NCBI RefSeq assembly: GCF_014649395.1
Contig: NZ_BMSY01000001.1
Span: 868,001 to 932,000, forward strand
Length of the DNA: 64,000 nt
Origin: Streptomyces aureoverticillatus
GTDB lineage: Bacteria; Actinomycetota; Actinomycetes; Streptomycetales; Streptomycetaceae
Reading direction: 5' to 3'
The translations under genes and the position numbers were made by a program. Of this stretch, positions 36,941-44,978 are shown piece after piece (position 1 is the stretch's first letter; each line of letters begins with the position of its first letter). The notes beneath the pieces are model-generated. The model searched no databases. It had not been told where the DNA came from and saw only the letters and a list, made by a program, of their open reading frames with translations.

Positions 36941-38482
36941 TCACTGATGCGTCGAACGGGAGACGCCCGGATCGACACCCTCGCCGAGATTCTTCGAACT
37001 TTTCTCGGACGTGTACGTTTCCGCAGGTCGCGGGGGTGTCGGTGATCCCGGCGCGCGGACGGACGGGCGTCGGCCGTGCAGCACCGCCGTGGCCAGCGCC
37101 GCCGCCGCCAGCAGCGCCGCCGCCACGCCGAACGCCGCCGCGTACCCGTCCGCGAGCGCCCCGGGCCCACCGCCCGCCCCGGTGGCGCTCGACGCGACCG
37201 TCACCAGGACCGCGAGGCCGATCGAACCGCCCAGCTGGCGCGAGCTGTTGAGCAGCCCCGACGCCATGCCGGTCTCCTCCGCCGCCACCCCCGAGGTCGC
37301 CGCCGTGCCGAGCGGCACGAAGCACATGCCGATGCCCACGCTCGCCACCAGCGACGGCCCGAGGATCGACCCCGCGAACGTGCCGTCCGCCCCGACCGCC
37401 AGCGCGAACCACCCGAACCCGGCCGCCCCCAGCAGCCCGCCCGCCACAAGGAGCGCCCGCTCCCCGACCCGGCCCACCGTCCGGGTCGCGACCACCGTCC
37501 CCGCGACGATGCCCGCGCAGAACGGCAGGAACGCCGCTCCGGCGCGCGTGGGCCCGTACGCCATGACCTCCTGGAGGTAGAGCGAGGTGAAGTAGAACGC
37601 GGCGAACTGGCCGGAGGACATCAGGAGCGAGAAGACGTTCGCGGACAGGACCGGGCGATGGGTGAGCAGGCCGAGGCGGAGGAGGGGCCCGCGGGCGCGC
37701 CGTTCGCCGCGTATCTCGACGGCGCAGAAGGCCCCGAGCAGCACGGCCGCCGCCGCGAGCGTGCCCACGGTCGCCGCCGAGCCCCAGCCCACGGTCTCGG
37801 TGCGGACCAGGCCGAGCACGAGCACGCTCGTCCCCGCCGTGACCAGGAGCGCGCCCGCCACGTCCAGGCGCGGGGCGTCCGCCCCGCGGCGGTCGGCGGG
37901 GATGCCGGGCCGGACGGCGGCGAGCGCGGCGAGCACGACCGGCACGTTGATCAGCATCACCGAGCGCCAGCCCGCCCAGTCCGTGAGCAGTCCGCCCGCC
38001 ATGATCCCGACGGCGCCGCCGAGCGCGCCCGAGGCGCCCCACAGGCCGAGCGCCCGTGCCCGCGCCCTGCCTGCCGTGTAGTGGACGGTGATCAGCGCGA
38101 GCGCCACCGGCGCGAGGGCGGCGGCGCCCGCGCCCTGCACCGCACGCGCCGCGACCAGCTGCCCCGGGCTCTGCGCGAGCCCGCCCGCGAGGCTCGCCGC
38201 GCCGAACAGCACGAATCCGGCGACGAGCGTGCGCCGCCGGCCCATCAGGTCGGCGAGCCGCCCGCCGAGCATCAGCAGCCCGCCGAACGCGAGCGCGTAC
38301 GCGTTGACGACCCAGGTCAGCGACTCGGGCGCGAAGCCGAGGTCGGCGCCCATGTCGGGCAGGGCGATGTTGACGACGGACATGTCGAGGGAGACGAGGA
38401 ACTGGACGGTCAGTAGGACGGGAAGCAGCAGCGGGCCGCGCGCGGGCGCGCCGGGCGGCGAGTGCGTCGGCGAGTTCGTCAT
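36941..38482 (-). CDS. MFS drug exporter, EmrB/QacA (DHA2) type
   Basis: Proton-driven multidrug efflux protein of 513 residues with about 14 membrane helices. Motif D1-like LDMSVVNIALPDMG occurs in helix 1, the motif A loop is GGRLADLMGRRRT, and the motif C-like GPALGG region is represented by GASGALGGAVGIMAGGLL. It is divergent from a TetR regulator across a region with two palindromic operators, the classical TetR-MFS arrangement. Downstream come the DGPF and ECF42 genes in the same direction. The substrate is unknown. Confidence 0.9.
   Translation of the reverse strand: MTNSPTHSPPGAPARGPLLLPVLLTVQFLVSLDMSVVNIALPDMGADLGFAPESLTWVVNAYALAFGGLLMLGGRLADLMGRRRTLVAGFVLFGAASLAGGLAQSPGQLVAARAVQGAGAAALAPVALALITVHYTAGRARARALGLWGASGALGGAVGIMAGGLLTDWAGWRSVMLINVPVVLAALAAVRPGIPADRRGADAPRLDVAGALLVTAGTSVLVLGLVRTETVGWGSAATVGTLAAAAVLLGAFCAVEIRGERRARGPLLRLGLLTHRPVLSANVFSLLMSSGQFAAFYFTSLYLQEVMAYGPTRAGAAFLPFCAGIVAGTVVATRTVGRVGERALLVAGGLLGAAGFGWFALAVGADGTFAGSILGPSLVASVGIGMCFVPLGTAATSGVAAEETGMASGLLNSSRQLGGSIGLAVLVTVASSATGAGGGPGALADGYAAAFGVAAALLAAAALATAVLHGRRPSVRAPGSPTPPRPAETYTSEKSSKNLGEGVDPGVSRSTHQ
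36951..36977 (-). promoter_or_regulatory. Predicted ECF42 promoter upstream of DGPF gene
   Basis: Minus strand TGTCGA (36977-36972), 17 nt, then CGAC (36954-36951). The described ECF42 target motif, from memory, is TGTCGA at -35 and CGA/TC at -10. It lies inside the last codons of the MFS gene, giving a leader of roughly 60 nt to the DGPF start at 36886. Confidence 0.6.
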
Positions 38483-38496
38483 GCGCCGCAGATTAT

Positions 38497-38530
38497 TATA
38501 CGCGTATAGAAATTGGCTATACGCGTAGAG
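38497..38530. promoter_or_regulatory. Tandem TetR-type operators between MFS and TetR genes
   Basis: TATACGCGTATA (38497-38508, perfect palindrome) and CTATACGCGTAG (38517-38528, one mismatch) share a TACGCGTA core. Their centres are 21 bp apart, two helical turns, so two dimers would bind one face. AT-rich for this genome, and placed just upstream of the MFS start. Confidence 0.8.
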
Positions 38531-38608
38531 AAATTAGCGGAGCCGGTGCCTCGGGCAAGGGTCCGGCCCGCGCACGACCGGAACCGGACCGGACGGGACA
38601 ATGAGCAC

Positions 38609-39349
38609 GTGGCAGCGCGAGCGAAGGACGAGGACCCCGGCACGGCCGGGCAGCGGAAGCGGCGCGTCGGGCGGCCCCGGCGGATCGAGCAGGAAGCGAT
38701 CGTCGACGTGGCGCGGCGCATCCTTCAGGAGGAGGGCGTCGCGGCGCTCAGCATGCGGCGCGTCGCCAAGGAGGTGGGCGCCACCCCCATGGCGCTGTAC
38801 CACCATGTGCGCGACAAGGACGAGCTGTTGATGCTCACCCTGGCCGGGACGGCCGCGACGCTGCCGCGCCCCGAGCTGCCCGACGACCCCCGCGACCGGC
38901 TGCTCGCCGTGTCCCTGCACATGCACGGCATCCTGCTCCGGTTGCCCTGGGTGGTGGAGGTGCTGAGCCTCGGCGACCTCACCGACAAGGGCGCGCTGTG
39001 GATGGTCGACGAGATCATCGGCGCGGGCACCGCCTGCGGCCTCACCCCCGAGCAGGCCGCGCACGCCTATCGCACCATCTGGCACTGCGCGTACGGTGAC
39101 CTCGCCTTCCGGCACGCGATGGCGCGCCGCGCCGAGGAGCCCGACCGCAAGCGGTACTTCCCCGACCTGCTCACGGACGCCGACACCGCCGAACTGCCCC
39201 ACATCGCCCCGCTGACCTCCCGCTGGGCGGAGCTCAGGGAGACGTACGACTTCGCCGACCAGCTGAGCGCGGTGGTGGACGGACTGCTCGCCCGGGCCAC
39301 CGGCCCCGGCCGCCCCGCACCGTCGCACCCGCAAGCGGATACGCCGTAG
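38609..39349 (+). CDS. TetR-family transcriptional regulator
   Basis: A 246-residue repressor-type regulator. The HTH reads QEAIVDVARRILQEEGVAAL then MRRVAKEVGATPMALYHHV, with the usual RDKDELL that follows. The C-terminal ligand-binding domain resembles the TetR_C group of actinobacterial efflux regulators. GTG at 38609 is chosen because the frame upstream runs through the operators and low-information DNA; a far upstream start at 38513 is formally open. Likely represses the divergent MFS gene and itself. Confidence 0.88.
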   Translation: MAARAKDEDPGTAGQRKRRVGRPRRIEQEAIVDVARRILQEEGVAALSMRRVAKEVGATPMALYHHVRDKDELLMLTLAGTAATLPRPELPDDPRDRLLAVSLHMHGILLRLPWVVEVLSLGDLTDKGALWMVDEIIGAGTACGLTPEQAAHAYRTIWHCAYGDLAFRHAMARRAEEPDRKRYFPDLLTDADTAELPHIAPLTSRWAELRETYDFADQLSAVVDGLLARATGPGRPAPSHPQADTP

Positions 39350-39372
39350 ACAGCAGGGATACGCCGTAGACA
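39337..39372 (+). repeat. 16-bp direct repeat at the end of the TetR gene
   Basis: ggatacgccgtagaca occurs at 39337-39352 and 39357-39372 (period 20). The first copy contains the TetR gene's stop codon. Probably a local duplication. Confidence 0.8.
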
Positions 39373-39436
39373 ACGCGGTGCCCACCGACTACACAGAGCC
39401 CTGGGCGTCACGCACAGCACACCGGCCGTGCACAGA

Positions 39437-39464
39437 CGGAAAACAGAAAACGGAAAACAGAAAA
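39437..39464 (+). repeat. A-rich 14-bp tandem duplication upstream of a membrane-protein gene
   Basis: cggaaaacagaaaa repeated twice directly, an unusually A-rich island in this GC-rich DNA, ending 12 bp before an ATG with a GGGGGG site. It could lower 5'-leader structure and aid initiation. Confidence 0.75.
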
Positions 39465-39476
39465 CGGGGGGCACGC

Positions 39477-40670
39477 ATGGCCGCATGGGGCCAGGGCGGA
39501 ACAGGGGCAGGGGCAGGGGCAGGACACGGCATACGGGGGCGCGTCGCACCGCGCGACGCGCCCGCGCTCCAGTGGGCGGGCGCCGCCGTCCTGCTGTACG
39601 CGCTCGTGGCCGTGGTCTGGATCGGGTACGAGGCCCAGGAGGCCACCGGCGGCTCGTCCTCCGGCTACAGCTACACCACCTACTCCGGATACTCCTTCAA
39701 GGCCCTGTACGACCCGCGGGAATCCCTCACGCTGGTGGCGCAGACCCACTACGACTGGGCGTTCCTCGTGGCCGCCCTCGTCGTCGGCGCCCTCGCGCTC
39801 GGGCGGCGCCGGGTGGCGCGCGGGGGCCTCGCGCTGCTCGCCGCGCTCCTGATCTGCCTGTGCCTGCGCGAGGTGGTCGGCCTGATGGCCTCGGACGAGT
39901 ACGGCGACCGCCTCACCGAAATCGGCTACGGCAAGGCCCTGCTCACGTTCCGGTTCACGGGCCTCGTCCTCGGCTGCGTGCTGTGGGCGGTCGTCGCGCG
40001 CACCCGCGGCACGGCGAGCGGCACCCCGACCCCGCCGCTCCAGACCGCACCGGCGTACCCGGCGGCCCCGCCCCACCCCGCGTACAACGACGCCCCGCCG
40101 CCGCCCGCGTACGCCCCTTACAACGTCCCCTACGCCCCGCCGCCGGGCACCGGCCGCCGGGTGCGGCCGGGCTTCGTGGCGGCCGGCGTCGCGCTGCTGC
40201 TGTGCGGCGGGATCGCGCTGGGCTGGCTGATCTACATCCTCAGCCAGGACAACGTCTACTTCATGGGCGGTGCGCCGGACGACGGCGCGGGCGAATTCTT
40301 CCGGGCCGTCGCCGACGCCTCACGGGGCTTCCCGCTCCCGCACGCCTTCTACAACCTGTTCATGGTGGTCGCGCCGCTGCTCGTCGCCGTCCTGCTGCTC
40401 GCCGGGCGCCCGGCGGCCCGCGGCGCCGCGCTCGCCCTGGCGTGCGTCTCGACCTACTTCGACGTGCGCGCCCTGGTCCCGGCCTTCGACGACGGCTTCG
40501 ACCAGTACTGGGACTCGACGGTCGGGACGCTCGGCATCCTGACGCCGTTCGTGACGATCCCGCTCCAGGTCGTGGTGGTCATCGTGCTCCTCACGGCGTC
40601 GGCGGACCGGCCGGTCCCGGGACCGTACGGAGCTCAGCCCTCACCCAGCGACTGGAACCGCCACCGGTGA
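39477..40670 (+). CDS. Polytopic membrane protein of unknown function
   Basis: A 397-residue protein with about eight membrane helices in two halves. Helices near residues 30-50 (WAGAAVLLYALVAVVWIGY), 95-110 and 118-135 precede a Pro/Tyr/Ala-rich cytosolic loop (about 185-225, PPPPAYAPYNVPYAPPPG). The second half begins FVAAGVALLLCGGIALGWLIYI. A Tyr/Ser-rich outer loop (SSSGYSYTTYSGYSFKALY) follows the first helix. Not recognised. ATG 39477 has a GGGGGG site. Its last 37 bp overlap convergently with the small gene on the other strand. Confidence 0.8.
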   Translation: MAAWGQGGTGAGAGAGHGIRGRVAPRDAPALQWAGAAVLLYALVAVVWIGYEAQEATGGSSSGYSYTTYSGYSFKALYDPRESLTLVAQTHYDWAFLVAALVVGALALGRRRVARGGLALLAALLICLCLREVVGLMASDEYGDRLTEIGYGKALLTFRFTGLVLGCVLWAVVARTRGTASGTPTPPLQTAPAYPAAPPHPAYNDAPPPPAYAPYNVPYAPPPGTGRRVRPGFVAAGVALLLCGGIALGWLIYILSQDNVYFMGGAPDDGAGEFFRAVADASRGFPLPHAFYNLFMVVAPLLVAVLLLAGRPAARGAALALACVSTYFDVRALVPAFDDGFDQYWDSTVGTLGILTPFVTIPLQVVVVIVLLTASADRPVPGPYGAQPSPSDWNRHR

Positions 40671-40891
40671 GGCGCCCGGGACGCCAACTCCCCCGGCGGA
40701 TCGGCCAGTTCCGGCAGGTCCGCGTCGTATGCCGCGTCCCACCACGTGATCACGAGGACCCGGTCCTGGGGGGCGTGGAACGTCTCCCGGCGCGGCGGCG
40801 CGGGCGCCAGGGCCTGCGCCCGCGCCCACGCGAGCAGCTCGGGTCCCCGGCCTTCGACGGCCCGCGCCTCCCACATCAACGCGACGCTCAT
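40634..40891 (-). CDS. Small conserved-looking protein coupled to tsaD
   Basis: An 85-residue soluble protein: [20 protein letters not shown] at the N-terminus, then VLVITWWDA and [12 protein letters not shown]. Its ATG overlaps the tsaD stop codon (ATGA), the mark of translational coupling. Size, WARAQA helix and VLVITWW strand suggest a ferredoxin-like (dimeric alpha/beta barrel) fold, but that is only an impression. No function recognised. Confidence 0.7.
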   Translation of the reverse strand: MSVALMWEARAVEGRGPELLAWARAQALAPAPPRRETFHAPQDRVLVITWWDAAYDADLPELADPPGELASRAPHRWRFQSLGEG

Positions 40892-41997
40892 GAGTAGAGG
40901 TTGTCCTTGCTGACCTCGTGCACGTGATCGTGGTCGTGCGCGTGCGCCCCCGGCACGTGCGGCTCCGTCACCGGCAGCGACGAGTCCGCCGAAAGCCCCA
41001 GGTCCGACGCCGCCCGGTTGCGGGCCACCATCTCCGCGCCGAGCGCGGCCACCATCGCCCCGTTGTCCGTGCACAGCTTGGGCCGGGGGACGCGCAGCCG
41101 GATCCCGGCCGCGTCGCACCGCTCCTGCGCCAGCGCCCGCAGCCGCGTGTTGGCTGCCACGCCGCCACCGATCATCAGGTGGTCCACGCCCTCGTCCTTG
41201 CAGGCCCGCACCGCCTTGCGGGTCAGCACGTCCACGACTGCCTCCTGGAACGACGCCGCCACGTCCCGCACCGGCACCTCCTCGCCCGCGGCCCGCTTCG
41301 CCTCGATCCAGCGCGCCACCGACGTCTTGAGCCCGGAGAAGGAGAAGTCGTACGCCGCGTCCCGCGGGCCCGTCAGGCCGCGCGGGAAGGCGATGGCGTC
41401 CGGATCGCCCTCGCGCGCGTAGCGGTCGATGACCGGGCCCCCGGGGAAGCCCAGGTTCAGCACGCGGGCGATCTTGTCGAACGCCTCCCCCGCCGCGTCG
41501 TCGATCGTCGACCCCAGGGGACGTACGTCCGAGGTGATGTCGGTGGACAACAGCAGCGAGGAGTGGCCGCCGGACACCAGCAGGGCCATCGTCGGCTCCG
41601 GCAGCGCCCCGTGCTCCAGCTGGTCCACGCAGATGTGCGACGCCAGGTGGTTCACGCCGTACAGCGGCTTGCCGAGCGCGTACGCGTACGCCTTCGCCGC
41701 CGAGACCCCGACGAGCAGCGCGCCCGCGAGGCCGGGGCCCGCCGTGACGGCGATGCCGTCCAGGTCGGAGGCCGTGACGCCGGCGTCCTTCAGGGCGCGC
41801 TGGATGGTGGGGACCATCGCCTCCAGGTGGGCGCGGGACGCCACCTCCGGCACCACGCCGCCGAAGCGCGCGTGCTCGTCGACGCTGGACGCGACCGCGT
41901 CCGCGAGCAGCGTCGTGCCGCGGACGACGCCCACGCCGGTCTCGTCGCAGGAGGTCTCGATGCCGAGGACGAGGGGTTCGTCACGGGTTTCAGCCAT
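40888..41997 (-). CDS. tsaD: tRNA N6-threonylcarbamoyladenosine transferase TsaD
   Basis: Transfers the threonylcarbamoyl group to A37 of ANN-decoding tRNAs, in a complex with TsaB and TsaE. It is an ASKHA-fold protein of 369 residues with [10 protein letters not shown] (11-20), the metal ligands His117 and His121 in [16 protein letters not shown] and [10 protein letters not shown]. The C-terminal tail carries an unusual His/Asp run ([11 protein letters not shown]). The ATG overlaps the end of rimI by 8 bp, giving a tight tsaB-rimI-tsaD unit. Confidence 0.97.
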   Translation of the reverse strand: MAETRDEPLVLGIETSCDETGVGVVRGTTLLADAVASSVDEHARFGGVVPEVASRAHLEAMVPTIQRALKDAGVTASDLDGIAVTAGPGLAGALLVGVSAAKAYAYALGKPLYGVNHLASHICVDQLEHGALPEPTMALLVSGGHSSLLLSTDITSDVRPLGSTIDDAAGEAFDKIARVLNLGFPGGPVIDRYAREGDPDAIAFPRGLTGPRDAAYDFSFSGLKTSVARWIEAKRAAGEEVPVRDVAASFQEAVVDVLTRKAVRACKDEGVDHLMIGGGVAANTRLRALAQERCDAAGIRLRVPRPKLCTDNGAMVAALGAEMVARNRAASDLGLSADSSLPVTEPHVPGAHAHDHDHVHEVSKDNLYS

Positions 41998-42652
41998 GGA
42001 TCTCGGTTCCTTGTACGCCGTTCAGCGGGCCAGGGGCCTGGCCGTCGGTGGGGCCGCCGGACGAGCCGTCGGCCGCGGAGTCGGGGGCGGGGTCGGGGCC
42101 GCCGTTCACGGAGTGGGCCGGGGCGGCGGAGGGGTCGGACAGGCGCATCACCAGCGCGTCCACGTTCCCGGGCTGGTAGTAGCCGCGGCGGAAGCCGATC
42201 GGCTCGAAGCCGAAGCGCTCGTACAGCTTCTGGGCCCGTTCGTTGTCCACGCGCACCTCGAGCATCACCTCGGTGGCCTCGAAGGCCGTGGCGTGCCGCA
42301 GCAGCTCCGTGAGCAGCCGGGCGCCGAGGCCGGTGCCCCAGTGGTCGCGGGCGACCGCGATGGTCTGCACGTCGGCGGCCACCGCCGCGCCGCCGTCCGA
42401 GTCGGTGCCGGCGACCGCGAGACCGCCGTAGCCGACGAGCCGGTCGTCTTCGTACGCCACCAGATAGCGGCGCGTGGAGCCGGGCCCGCGCGCGTGCGCC
42501 AGCTCGGACCAGAACATGCCGCGCGACCAGGCGTCGTCCGGGAAGAGTTCCTTCTCCAGGGCGAGCACCGGGTCGATGTCCCACCAGCGCATCTCGCGCA
42601 GCTCGGCGGCGTGGGACGGCGTCGCGGAGGGCTCGGGGGGCAGGGTGGTCAC
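41990..42652 (-). CDS. rimI: Ribosomal protein-alanine N-acetyltransferase RimI
   Basis: GNAT-fold acetyltransferase of 220 residues that in E. coli acetylates the N-terminus of ribosomal protein S18. Characteristic elements are [20 protein letters not shown], the acetyl-CoA loop [37 protein letters not shown] and GFRRGYYQP. About 45 extra C-terminal residues rich in Pro, Gly and Ala are non-conserved. The GTG at 42652 overlaps the tsaB stop (GTGA). It is lodged between tsaB and tsaD as in many actinobacteria. Confidence 0.93.
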   Translation of the reverse strand: MTTLPPEPSATPSHAAELREMRWWDIDPVLALEKELFPDDAWSRGMFWSELAHARGPGSTRRYLVAYEDDRLVGYGGLAVAGTDSDGGAAVAADVQTIAVARDHWGTGLGARLLTELLRHATAFEATEVMLEVRVDNERAQKLYERFGFEPIGFRRGYYQPGNVDALVMRLSDPSAAPAHSVNGGPDPAPDSAADGSSGGPTDGQAPGPLNGVQGTEIHG

Positions 42653-43305
42653 TGGGGCGTGACCACCTTGTAGTTCTTGGGGACCTGCGCGTCCGGGCGG
42701 CGCAGGTACAGCGGGCGGGGTTCGAGGAGTTCCTTGCCCGCGGCCAGCTTCTCCGCGGCCAGCGACGCGAGCGCGGCGGCCGGGACGTGCTCGGGGCCGC
42801 GCACGTCCGTGAACGTCTCCGGGTACAGCGCCGCGCCCGCGCCGACGGCCGGGAGCCCCGCGACCTGCTCCGCGATGTCCGCGGGCCGGTCCACGGCGGG
42901 GCCGCTCACGCGCGTGCGCGCGTCGTCGTAACGCGCCCAGTAGACCTCCTTGCGGCGCGCGTCCGTCGCCACGACGAACGGGCCGCCCTCGATGCCCGAC
43001 GCGTACGCGAGGCCGTCCAGCGTGCACATCCCGTGCACCGGGACGCCGAGGGCCAGGCCGAAGGTGTCGGCGGTCATCAGGCCGACGCGCAGCCCGGTGT
43101 ACGGACCGGGGCCGACGCCGGCGACGACGGCCGTGACCGCGTCGAGTCTCAGGCCCGCGTCGGCGAGGACGCGGTGCACGGCCGGGAGCAGCAGCTCACC
43201 GTGGCGGCGCGCGTCGACCTGACTCGATTCGGCGATGACGGACGTGCCGTCGTGCAGGGCGACGGTCACGGCGGGGGTGGCGGTATCCAGAGCGAGCAAG
43301 AGCAC
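42649..43305 (-). CDS. tsaB: t6A-complex dimerisation subunit TsaB
   Basis: A 218-residue ASKHA-type scaffold that partners TsaD in t6A synthesis. It begins MLLLALDTATPAVTVAL, followed by RRHGELLLPAVHRVL and GVGPGPYTGLRVGLMTADTFG, a signature of the family, and DARRKEVYWARYDD. First gene of the tsaB-rimI-tsaD-85-residue cluster, with all junctions overlapping. Its GTG start at 43305 faces a divergent membrane-protein gene. Confidence 0.95.
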   Translation of the reverse strand: MLLLALDTATPAVTVALHDGTSVIAESSQVDARRHGELLLPAVHRVLADAGLRLDAVTAVVAGVGPGPYTGLRVGLMTADTFGLALGVPVHGMCTLDGLAYASGIEGGPFVVATDARRKEVYWARYDDARTRVSGPAVDRPADIAEQVAGLPAVGAGAALYPETFTDVRGPEHVPAAALASLAAEKLAAGKELLEPRPLYLRRPDAQVPKNYKVVTPQ

Positions 43306-43407
43306 GCAAACAGCCTACGGCTCCGACGCCCGGCGCACGGCCGACCCGGGCAGGGGCACGCCTGCTGCTACCGTCACCCCATAGCCGTACGTGGGAGAGG
43401 TGGCGCA

Positions 43408-43953
43408 GTGTCCAGGAGCAGCTCGGGATTCGTGGCCGGGCTCACCGCGGCGGCGCTCGCGGTGGTCGGCTTCCTCGCCTACCAGGCCTCCGCGAACGCC
43501 CCGGACGACCTCAACGCCCGCCCGGACAAGTCCCCGACGGCCCCGTCGAACTCCCCCAAGGACAAGGACCCGCTGAAGCTGCCGGCCGCGTCCGGCACCG
43601 GCAAGCGCGTCGTGTACTCCCTGGGCGGCGACCGGGTGTGGCTGGTCGGCGACTCCGGCAAGGTGAAGCGCACGTACCGGGTGACGCCGAGCACGGTCGA
43701 CCCGGCGACGGGCTCGTACGCCGTCTCCTCGCGCACGGGGCAGGTCATAGGGTCGGACGGGGTGCAGATCGAGCACGTCGTGCGGTTCACGGACGTCGAC
43801 GGCATAGCGGTCGGGTTCAGCGCGGCGCTCAACGGCTCGACGCAGAAGCCGGACCCGGCGAAGAAGACGGGCGGCATCCGCTCGTCCCGCGCCGACGGCA
43901 ACGCGATGTGGGACTTCGCGCTGATGGACACGAAGGTCGTCGTCGTCAAGTAG
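43408..43953 (+). CDS. Secreted or membrane-anchored protein of unknown function
   Basis: A 181-residue protein with one N-terminal hydrophobic segment (FVAGLTAAALAVVGFLAYQA), a Lys/Pro/Asp-rich spacer, and a beta-rich domain: KRVVYSLGGDRVWLVGDSG, VKRTYRVTPSTVDPATGSY, VRFTDVDGIAVGFSAAL. The YSLG-VWLV-R-Y-V pattern hints at an L,D-transpeptidase-like beta sheet, but the SHGC catalytic motif is absent. GTG 43408 follows GGGAGAGGTGGC. Separates the tsaB cluster from tsaE. Confidence 0.75.
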   Translation: MSRSSSGFVAGLTAAALAVVGFLAYQASANAPDDLNARPDKSPTAPSNSPKDKDPLKLPAASGTGKRVVYSLGGDRVWLVGDSGKVKRTYRVTPSTVDPATGSYAVSSRTGQVIGSDGVQIEHVVRFTDVDGIAVGFSAALNGSTQKPDPAKKTGGIRSSRADGNAMWDFALMDTKVVVVK

Positions 43954-44054
43954 ACGACCGAGTAGTCGCCGGACCGTGCTCGGCGGCCGACCGGACCCTG
44001 CCCGCCGCCCTGCCGTCCGGGCCCGCCTGCGCGGCGTCGCCCGTCCGATCCTGC

Positions 44055-44282
44055 CTACGCGGCGTCGCGCCGCCGCTCCTCGCCCCGCGCGACAGCGGGG
44101 TGCTCCGGCGCCGCGGGCGGCGTGGAGACCGCGCTCGCGGCGGCGCAGGACGCCAGCAGGTCGCTCATCGAGCAGCCGGACGAGACGGGCGAGCCGGGCG
44201 GGACGGGCGAGACGGATGACTGCGCCGGCCGCGCCGAAAGCCCGTGCGGCTGAGACTGCGCATCACGTTCTGAAGCCGGCAT
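44055..44282 (-). CDS. Small Cys-containing protein under a predicted iron box
   Basis: A 75-residue protein. The N-terminal half is Ser/Pro/Gln-rich and disordered-looking; the centre reads GCSMSDLLASCAAASAVSTP with two cysteines nine residues apart, and a charged C-terminus follows. Its ATG has a perfect AGGAGG five bases upstream, so translation is very credible despite low-information sequence. An 18-bp iron-box palindrome lies 32 bp upstream. Regulation by DmdR/IdeR-type iron repressor is therefore predicted. Function unknown; a metal-binding or siderophore-linked role, or a modified peptide, are all speculative. Confidence 0.65.
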   Translation of the reverse strand: MPASERDAQSQPHGLSARPAQSSVSPVPPGSPVSSGCSMSDLLASCAAASAVSTPPAAPEHPAVARGEERRRDAA

Positions 44283-44313
44283 GGACGCCTCCTGGGGCTC
44301 CGCGAGCAGACGT

Positions 44314-44331
44314 GGTTAGGTAGACCTAACC
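44314..44331. promoter_or_regulatory. Predicted iron box (DmdR/IdeR operator)
   Basis: Perfect inverted repeat GGTTAGGT-AG-ACCTAACC. It closely follows the DtxR-family consensus TTAGGTTAGGCTAACCTAA. It lies 32 bp upstream of the 75-residue small gene's ATG; the opposite side is the tail of tsaE, so the small gene is the only plausible target. Confidence 0.8.
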
Positions 44332-44455
44332 AGGACCTGGTATCCATGTGACCACGGGCGACGCTTGCCGCGCAACATCTTGCCGACGGCTTGTCGGAAA
44401 GTTCGGGCGAACCGACGAGAACGCGCCGCGCCGGGCGGCTCCGGGACCGGACATC

Positions 44456-44977
44456 TCAGGCCGAGAGGACCGTCAGGTCCGCCCCCGCCCAGCGCTCGCC
44501 GAGCCCGCGCAGCGTCACTTCGCGTACCTCGTCCGCGGTGTCTCCGACGGCACGGTGGATGACGACGTGCAGGCGGTCCTCCGAGAGGTCCTCGACCTTG
44601 CCGTCGCCCCACTCGACGACGACCACGGAGTCCGGCAGGGACACGTCGAGGTCCAGGTCCTCCATCTCGTCGAGCCCGCCGCCCAGGCGGTACGCGTCCA
44701 CGTGCACCAGGGGCGGACCGTCGCCGAGGGGCGGGTGCACGCGGGCGATGACGAAGGTCGGCGAGGTGACGGCGCCGCGCACGCCGAGGCCCTCACCGAG
44801 GCCGCGGGTCAGCGTCGTCTTGCCCGCGCCGAGCTCGCCGGTGAGCATGACGAGGTCTCCGGGGCGCAGGATCTTCGCGAGGCGGCGGCCCAACTCGCCC
44901 ATCTGTTCCGGGGAATTGACGGTGATCTTCAGGGTGGTGGCGGGGGCCGGGTTGTGCGGTGCTTCCATGACGGCCAC
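44456..44977 (-). CDS. tsaE: t6A-complex ATPase TsaE
   Basis: P-loop ATPase of 173 residues that drives the TsaB-TsaD cycle in t6A synthesis. The Walker A motif is GELGAGKTTLTRGLGEGLG, followed by VTSPTF, VHVDAYRLGG and a Walker B-like VVVVEWGDG. The GTG at 44977 is 1 bp from the stop of the upstream hydrolase (ATG at 44968 is the alternative start). Separated from tsaB-rimI-tsaD by two unrelated genes, unlike the fully joined order in some relatives. Confidence 0.94.
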   Translation of the reverse strand: MAVMEAPHNPAPATTLKITVNSPEQMGELGRRLAKILRPGDLVMLTGELGAGKTTLTRGLGEGLGVRGAVTSPTFVIARVHPPLGDGPPLVHVDAYRLGGGLDEMEDLDLDVSLPDSVVVVEWGDGKVEDLSEDRLHVVIHRAVGDTADEVREVTLRGLGERWAGADLTVLSA

Positions 44978-44978
44978 G

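Noticed and set aside
43408..43953. L,D-transpeptidase assignment for the anchored protein
   Set aside because: No His-x-x-Gly...Ser-His-Gly-Cys motif; left as unknown.
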